From assembly GCA_015680685.1 (NCBI GenBank), contig MNCI01001065.1:1453275-1517274 (forward strand): 64,000 nucleotides of DNA. Reading direction: 5' to 3'. The notes below the pieces were generated by a model. That model was not told where the DNA came from. It ran no database searches and saw only the letters and a list, made by a program, of their open reading frames with translations. The DNA comes from Gnetum montanum (Eukaryota; Streptophyta; Gnetopsida; Gnetales; Gnetaceae). The translations under genes and the position numbers were made by a program. Positions 58,801 through 64,000 of this stretch are shown in pieces; positions within the stretch are counted from its first letter, which is position 1, and the number at the start of each line of letters is the position of its first letter.

Positions 58801-59007
58801 TCGATCTACTACCAGACCAGCTTGTAGCTTCACACATATGAAATTGTACTGGTCCTGGGTTATAATGTTAGAGGTTGGGTTCCTCCCTTGCAACCTTAGG
58901 GACCGGTGGGGCCCCGCTATGGGTTGTGCCACAGGCTGGCGGATGGCCATGGTGCCCACGACGTCGGTGCCTTGAGCGGTTGCAGCGGTGGTGTTTACAG
59001 GGTTCAT
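55894..59007 (-). pseudogene. E3 gag, full length with in-frame stops
   Basis: All pieces lie in one frame from an ATG at 59007 (MNPVNTTAATAQ) to a stop at 55894. The order is an N-terminal region (GGREFIPSPYD), a proline/glutamine-rich linker (58521-58090), a short conserved DFYHDDPISPSVPPLTLP, the capsid-like core (57663-57331: GRALNWYRALP, FKYNLKPEATLDSL, NELHEPI), a basic part, the knuckle-like YDYHQHNGHDMDYC (near 56850) and a long proline-rich tail with repeated PYVV/PFVV units (56600-56100). About seven single-base stops interrupt it. Gag would package element RNA in the cytoplasm. E3 supplies the N-terminal part that E2 has lost. Confidence 0.88.
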
Positions 59008-59598
59008 GATGATTTGTTGAGGGTGTGACACGGTGCAGGGATGTGAAATTAGTGTAAGTACAGCGTACAGCGTATAACTACCGACGTATAAGGACAGCGT
59101 ATACAGCGTATATGGGCACAGCATATAGGGTCAGTGTAGACAAGTCTACGGCATAGGGAGTACAGTGTATACGCTAGACAACGTATACAACATCAGGATG
59201 GAACGTAAAATAGGGTTACAGCATATAGAATGTGGTATAACGTATGGCAGCATAAACAGAATGATGGTGCAAAGAGTGCGGCATAGACAGAATAGTAGGG
59301 ATGAAGTTGGTGTACAGCGTAGACGAGGTCTACAGTGTAAAGAGTGTACAACATAAATGGATAACAATGTAGGGTAAAATGTGCAGCGTAAGGAAAATTT
59401 GTAGCGTAAAATGTGTAGCGTGCGTGTGGCAGCGTAGACGTTGGGGTTTCTGTGGACAAAGTCCATATGGAGTTGGCAGCGTAGACACTGGAAAACTTGC
59501 AAAGAGTGAGTTTGGAATAGGGCAGCATAAACGTTGATCAGCATAGACGTTGATCAGCATAGATGCTGGGAAGCATGAATGTAAGGTTTTAGGTGGAG
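59008..59598 (-). other. E3 5' leader with dispersed GCGTATAC-type words
   Basis: About 590 bp between PBS and gag. It repeats words such as CAGCGTATAC, GCATATAG and GCGTAGAC at short intervals. Short frames here come from the repeats and are not genes. Confidence 0.6.
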
Positions 59599-59616
59599 GC
59601 CCTCCTTCTAGCGCCA
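59599..59616 (-). other. E3 primer-binding site
   Basis: TGGCGCTAGAAGGAGGGC on the minus strand, identical to E2, five bases inside the 5' LTR. Confidence 0.85.
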
Positions 59617-59621
59617 ATTTC

Positions 59622-60743
59622 TGTACTGCCCGAAATCGTCGGTCTCCGGCCGGAAGGAAACAAAGACCGTGGGATCGTAGGATGCACACAGAAGACCCTA
59701 CCTTCGCCTGAGGGTGAGCTGGAATGCACGAAGGTAGAGTACCTTGGGTGGTCTACATGTGGATTAGACAAGGATTTCCCAAACTTACACTGAAGTGTTG
59801 TACGCTGGGTTATACATAAATGGCATGGCGAGTGTAAACGGAGTGTAAACAATATAACTAATGCAAGCAAAGCGTAAACGTAAACAGAATACGTGAAAGA
59901 ATCAACGTAGATTGTAAACAATTGTAGGAAGAAAATGTAACAATGGTATTATAGAATGAAAATACATGCACCGGTCAAACACAGTTGTGAGTGGAACACA
60001 AGGCGGATGAAAGCCCCAGTGGATGTAAGGACGACTGCAGCTGGATCGCACTGTATGCACAGCGTAGAGACTGTATGCTCAGCGTGTAGGGTTATCCAGC
60101 GTAGGAGGTTTTTGTGCTCTGGTTCTTAGCATAATTTCTCTTTGGTGTGATTTCAGATTTTTCCAGCCGACCTCGTTCAAGTGGGAAATTGGGGCTTTAT
60201 ACCGATTGTTACGCTAGACTCGGGTTAGGAGACACGTGGCGCATTGACCAAGTGCATAAGATTTACAAATATACAATATATTACATCTGCTAGGCGTATA
60301 CACTGGGCTTATATGCTAGGCGTATATGCTGGGCGTATGTGCTAGATGTGCTGGGCATATGCGAACTCGGGTGGAGATGCTGTGGACGCTGGGCGCATAC
60401 GCTGCTGATGGCTGGGCGTATACGCTGACGATTGTTGTCTTGTGTCAATTTTTGCTCTGCAGTGCTATTGTCATGCCGTCTTTGAAGACTTCATGCCACA
60501 CATCTGCATCTATTGTACCTGCTGAGCATACATGTGAGGTGTGTACGCTGGGCATGTATGCTAGACGTCTACGCTGGGTGTCTACGCTGAGCATCTATGC
60601 TGGGATTGCATACTTAGCAAAAATTGAGCATCTGTCCTCCGAAGTTTCCATGTTTGACACCAAATGTAGTTGTTGTCGTCTGGGGTCCCAGGGACTTGCT
60701 TGGTGTTGGACAAGTACTAAGCTCCGAATTTTGTGGTGTTTCA
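59622..60743 (-). repeat. E3 5' LTR
   Basis: From TGTACTGCCCGAAATCG to GTGGTGTTTCA on the plus strand. TATA box on the minus strand at 60195-60201. GCGTATACGC-type words at 60290-60610. Confidence 0.93.
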
Positions 60744-60748
60744 ATCAG
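60744..60748. repeat. Target-site duplication of E3 (right copy, ATCAG)
   Basis: Identical to 43233-43237. Confidence 0.9.
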
Positions 60749-61913
60749 TTCCATCATCAAATCTATCTTTAGCTTCTAATATCCTACATCAATACCCTAG
60801 CTTTTCAATGTCTAATGTCAATTTAGCATTTGACATATAACATCAATGTTCATTACTATTTTCTACATGTTAATTCTTCTATCTATAACCTCCTATAATC
60901 TTTTGGAAGATTCTATAAACCCCAATGCATAATTCCTACATGATCTATGAGGCATGATCAACTTGTAAATAGGAGTATACACTTAATGAAAAGGGGTTGG
61001 CTTTGGAAACCTTCCAGTTCATATTTTCAAGTAGCAGACCAGTTGGATATCTTAGATTTTTTCTTCTCTACTACTTAACACAGTTAGCATTATGGCAATT
61101 GGTAATTTGAAAAACCTCTTGTAAAGACTCTACCTCTTTGTAGAATAACTACCCTTACTCCCTCTCCCTCTCTCTCTCTCTTTCCTATCGAGCCATTGTA
61201 TTCCCTTTGCATTGTCCTCTTGACACATGGAGAATTGCTCAAAATTAGGTAAATGCACTAATCCAATCGATTCCTCTACTTTGTCAACCACTAAATCTAT
61301 GATAGTTCCTATCAAATCCATGTTGAGTGCACACATTGGGAAAGAAATGTGATAATAAAACTACTCGTCAAATGCCTTTAATCCTCGTTACATGTTTCAA
61401 AACATCTCTTAAAAGGCTACTAATCATATTATTTTCTTTATAATCTAGATATACCCTTGTTTAAGTTTCTATTTTGGGATTTTATCTATATTTTTTTTCA
61501 AATCTATTTCTAGCATTTACCATTTGGGTTTAGCTTTTTCTAGGTATGTTTCTCTCTTTTACACATTTTTCTTACTACTAGCTACATATACACTCATTCA
61601 TCTTTCTCATGCTATTTAGCACTCTATTCTACTTCACTTTGTGTTATATGCATTTCTCTGCTTATTTTCTACTAGCTATTTTATGTGTGTTTCTCTTTGT
61701 CACTTAATACTCACTAACATTTCGTATAAAAAAATTTGGCTCAAATTCTTAGATTTTGTCTTGAAATCTAAAATTTCCCTTTCAATTTGAGGGAAATTAT
61801 TTGAAATTTTAGTTTTCTTGAACTTTTTGATGGTTACAAGATTACTTGGCTTAATTTCATATTAGGTTTTGTTGAATCTCATTATTATGATGATTCCTAC
61901 CACAACATCTTTT
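60749..61913. other. AT-rich flank, probably including the E4 5' LTR end
   Basis: No gene seen. A (CT)n microsatellite lies at 61158-61184. Because a PBS-like site starts at 61914, the E4 5' LTR should end near 61908 (CCACAACA), but no second LTR is in the window to fix its start. Confidence 0.4.
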
Positions 61914-61931
61914 TGGAACTAGAAGAAGAAC
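61914..61931 (+). other. E4 decayed primer-binding site
   Basis: TGGAACTAGAAGAAGAAC matches 13 of 18 bases of the E2/E3 site. Four of the five differences are G-to-A, as expected for decay. Confidence 0.5.
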
Positions 61932-62519
61932 CTCCATGAAACTAAGTGTTGTTTCTAGATCACTAGGAGGTACATCCTAGATTAGCCTCTTTATCTGCAC
62001 ATCACTTTTAGAGCAAAGAGAGGAAGTGTTTCCTCTGAGTCAAATATCTACTTAATAGATGAAGATGAAGAGCAACCAGTAGGGGAGCTTAGCAAAAGCA
62101 ACCCTCACTCTCACCACATTCATAACATCAACCAAACCTTTCAACCTTCCCATAACCTTTGTTTCATCATACCAACTATTTTTAAATAATAATGTTATAA
62201 ATCCACACTTTATTTTCTAATCCTTTATTTCACCCTTTGGAACTACCCACTCTATCCCTCAACCAAAGTCTACCATATCTTCATTTCAACCTTCTTCACT
62301 TTCTACTCTTGATCCATAGCAATTTAGCATTCCCCAAGCTACCATCTTATTCTCCTTTCCTGTATACTCATCCAACCCAATCTCTTTGGGTATACCTAGT
62401 CCTACATCATTTTGACCCAACTCTTATGTGCATAGTCCCTTAACATCTTTACCAGCTACTACAATTCCATCTCTTATCAATTCCCTTGGAACAAATTGAT
62501 AGTTTCTTTTCTTAGTTAA

Positions 62520-63650
62520 TGACATGATGCTTTATTTTCAAAACAATAAAGACAAAATGGAAAAGGTAGTAAGCTTGAAAGGAAATTCTCCTATTTCCTT
62601 GAACAAGGTTTTGAGTGACCTCATAAGCTTTGCAATCCCTTTGTCAATCTTGTCTAACAAAGTTTCACTAGCTACTTTTACCAAAATGGAGGATCCCATG
62701 AATCATATGATTACATTCAAGACTGAATGGATGTTTTTAGCTCCTTAGCACCACATTGGGTTGATATTTTTTTCAAACTTACTTTTTGAAAGAACTTTGG
62801 AATGGTATGGATCCCTAGCACATGGATCTCTCACTTTCTAGAGCAACTCCTTGCAATCTTCATTGAACACTTCAAGTTCAATGTGTCTTGCAACACATGT
62901 GTGATGTCGTTTTTTGGTATCAAAAAAGGTCCAAATGAGCCCATCAATAAATTCATTTTTTAATAAACATTAGAATAACTAAAACTACCTTATCATTTGA
63001 AAGAATTTCATCTACAAGAAATATTTGAAGTTGCAATAATTTACTATATTCAAAAAAGGATGGCTTATCCTAGGCCTCACTCTTTGAATGATGCTTTTCT
63101 AGCCACCAAACATACTAAAGAAGTAGTTATTTAATGCAATAACCAAGAATTCATGTCAATTTATCATAAGGTTAGCAAGGCTACCAAATAAGAAAAGAGA
63201 ATACCAACTTCCACAAGTGTTTTTTCTTTCTCTAACGAATGAAACAACACTTCCCTAGCTACTTCCTCTTCCACTTTACAACATAGGCCTCAAAGGAGTA
63301 AAGACCAATATACTAAGATACCTATGAGGTTCTCTTTACTTCTAAAAAATCTTCTTAGGAATGGTCATCTTAAGATGAAGAAGGTTTCCAATCAAGTAAG
63401 ATCACACTACCATTGCATCTAGCTAATAGCTATGGATCCTTCTCAAAGACAAGAAGGTGATCCTAAGGTGCCTAAACGGATTTACAACTAGAAGTACTAC
63501 TACTATTATAAGACTAATGAACATGATACAAATAATTGTAGAAATTTGAAGGATGAAATCCAAGATCCCATTGATAATAGCAAGATAGTGGTGGAGAGTG
63601 ATCCATCCACCATTCATCTAAACAATCAACATCTTGAAATATTTTAGAAT
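62520..63650 (+). pseudogene. E4 gag, strongly decayed
   Basis: Plus-strand translation in changing frames shows gag relics in the right order. At 62524-62748 it reads SFAIPLSI, NKVSLATFTKMEDPMNHMIT and FKTEWM, like the pre-capsid part of the E1 and E3 gags. Then follow LERTLEWYGSLA near 62790 (E2: GRALNWYRALP), a relic of the FKYNL region near 62865, and at 63500-63590 the knuckle-like end (YYYYKTNEHDTNNC, LKDEIQDPIDNSKIV). Many stops and shifts mean no product. The rest of E4 is outside the window. Confidence 0.7.
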
Positions 63651-64000
63651 TCCTTAGAAGCTATAGGCATGATTTCATCTTTCAATCTTGAGTAAAAAGC
63701 TCAAAAATCTCTAGCTAAATAGCTTACTTCATTTGTTGGTCTGACTACAAATAGTCTAAGTAGTCATCACTACAATGTCAAAAGTCTTATTTAATCCATT
63801 AATCTAACTATGCTACTACATCATCAAAACCAAATTGTTCTTCTCCATCCTCCTATTGCATCCATGCTACAAATTCTCATTCTTTCACTTTTGTTCAATC
63901 TACCCATACATCTAGCTCTCATCATGGTTCACATTACTTTGAATCTCAAAAATTCATTATAGTCCAAAAATTGTCTTTTCCTTCATCTCATGTGAAAATC
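63651..64000 (+). other. E4 gag C-terminal tail region, no clear frame
   Basis: AT-rich sequence rich in CAT/TCA codons following the gag knuckle. It is probably the decayed proline-rich gag tail. Nothing firm can be read. Confidence 0.35.

Larger units (their letters stand above)
43238..60743 (-). mobile_element. E3: full-length Tat/Ogre-type LTR retrotransposon, minus strand
   Basis: E3 is 17.5 kb with LTRs at 43238-44344 and 59622-60743 and a perfect ATCAG target duplication. It has the same modules as E2 and closely similar proteins, LTRs, PBS and tandem arrays, but a complete N-terminal gag. Gag is in one frame, protease is fully open and pol is in one frame, each broken almost only by single-base stops. 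The antisense gene is on the plus strand. Because E3 and E2 lie in opposite orientation and are independent insertions, agreement between them is evidence for what the active ancestor looked like. Confidence 0.95.

Noticed and set aside
59146-59544. Long minus-strand frames with repeated Tyr/Ala/Leu in the E3 leader
   Set aside because: They arise from repeated GCGTATAC-type words in the leader and stop before the true gag start at 59007.
1-64000. tRNA or other structural RNA genes
   Set aside because: Only primer-binding sites complementary to a tRNA end were seen; no cloverleaf-like gene could be supported by eye.

Overview
The window looks like nuclear DNA from a plant with a large, repeat-rich genome. 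Every coding signal I can support belongs to LTR retrotransposons, most of them Ty3/gypsy elements of the Tat/Ogre type (reverse transcriptase with YVDD, a first RNase H, a second 'archaeal-type' RNase H, then integrase without chromodomain). I see no host gene, tRNA, rRNA, CRISPR or bacterial feature. The species cannot be told from the sequence; a gymnosperm-like or other giant plant genome is only a guess.

Layout. E0: a very decayed plus-strand Tat element whose integrase opens the window (1-1101) and whose 3' LTR starts at 2211. E1 (minus strand, 2494-40358, 5-bp target duplication GCCCA) is inserted into that E0 LTR. E2 (plus strand, 22443-40100) is inserted into the 5' LTR of E1. A decayed chromovirus-like gypsy fragment lacking its RT lies at 41480-43042. 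E3 (minus strand, 43238-60743, target duplication ATCAG) is a full-length relative of E2. E4, a decayed plus-strand Tat element, begins near the right edge (PBS-like site 61914, gag 62520-63650). A run of 911 N at 34741-35651 lies inside E2 and is flanked by a near-identical 415-bp overlap, so it is probably an assembly artefact.

The elements share an unusual plan: LTR - PBS - gag - PR - [antisense gene] - RT - RNH - aRNH - IN - tandem repeats - PPT - LTR. The antisense gene sits between protease and reverse transcriptase, where Ogre elements are known to carry an intron. It reads against the element, has its own TATA box, and can be parsed by eye into eight exons with GT-AG borders. Exon lengths and intron phases agree between E2 and E3, and most of the structure is recognisable in the far more diverged E1 copy. 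Its product (about 1,065 residues in E2) begins with a region that resembles an FCP1/NIF-type HAD phosphatase in which the catalytic aspartates are replaced; an unrecognised middle region, a coiled-coil-like stretch and an acidic tail follow.

Non-coding DNA is also patterned. E2 and E3 fill their LTRs, leaders and intron 1 of the antisense gene with the palindrome GCGTATACGC and its variants; E1 uses a different motif (GCTATGCTA/TAGCATAGC) in the same places. Short tandem arrays built on 'TTTAaGGTCnTAGCGGACC'-like units lie at three module borders in each of E1, E2 and E3. All copies carry stop codons, mostly explainable as C-to-T changes, so none looks able to move by itself now.
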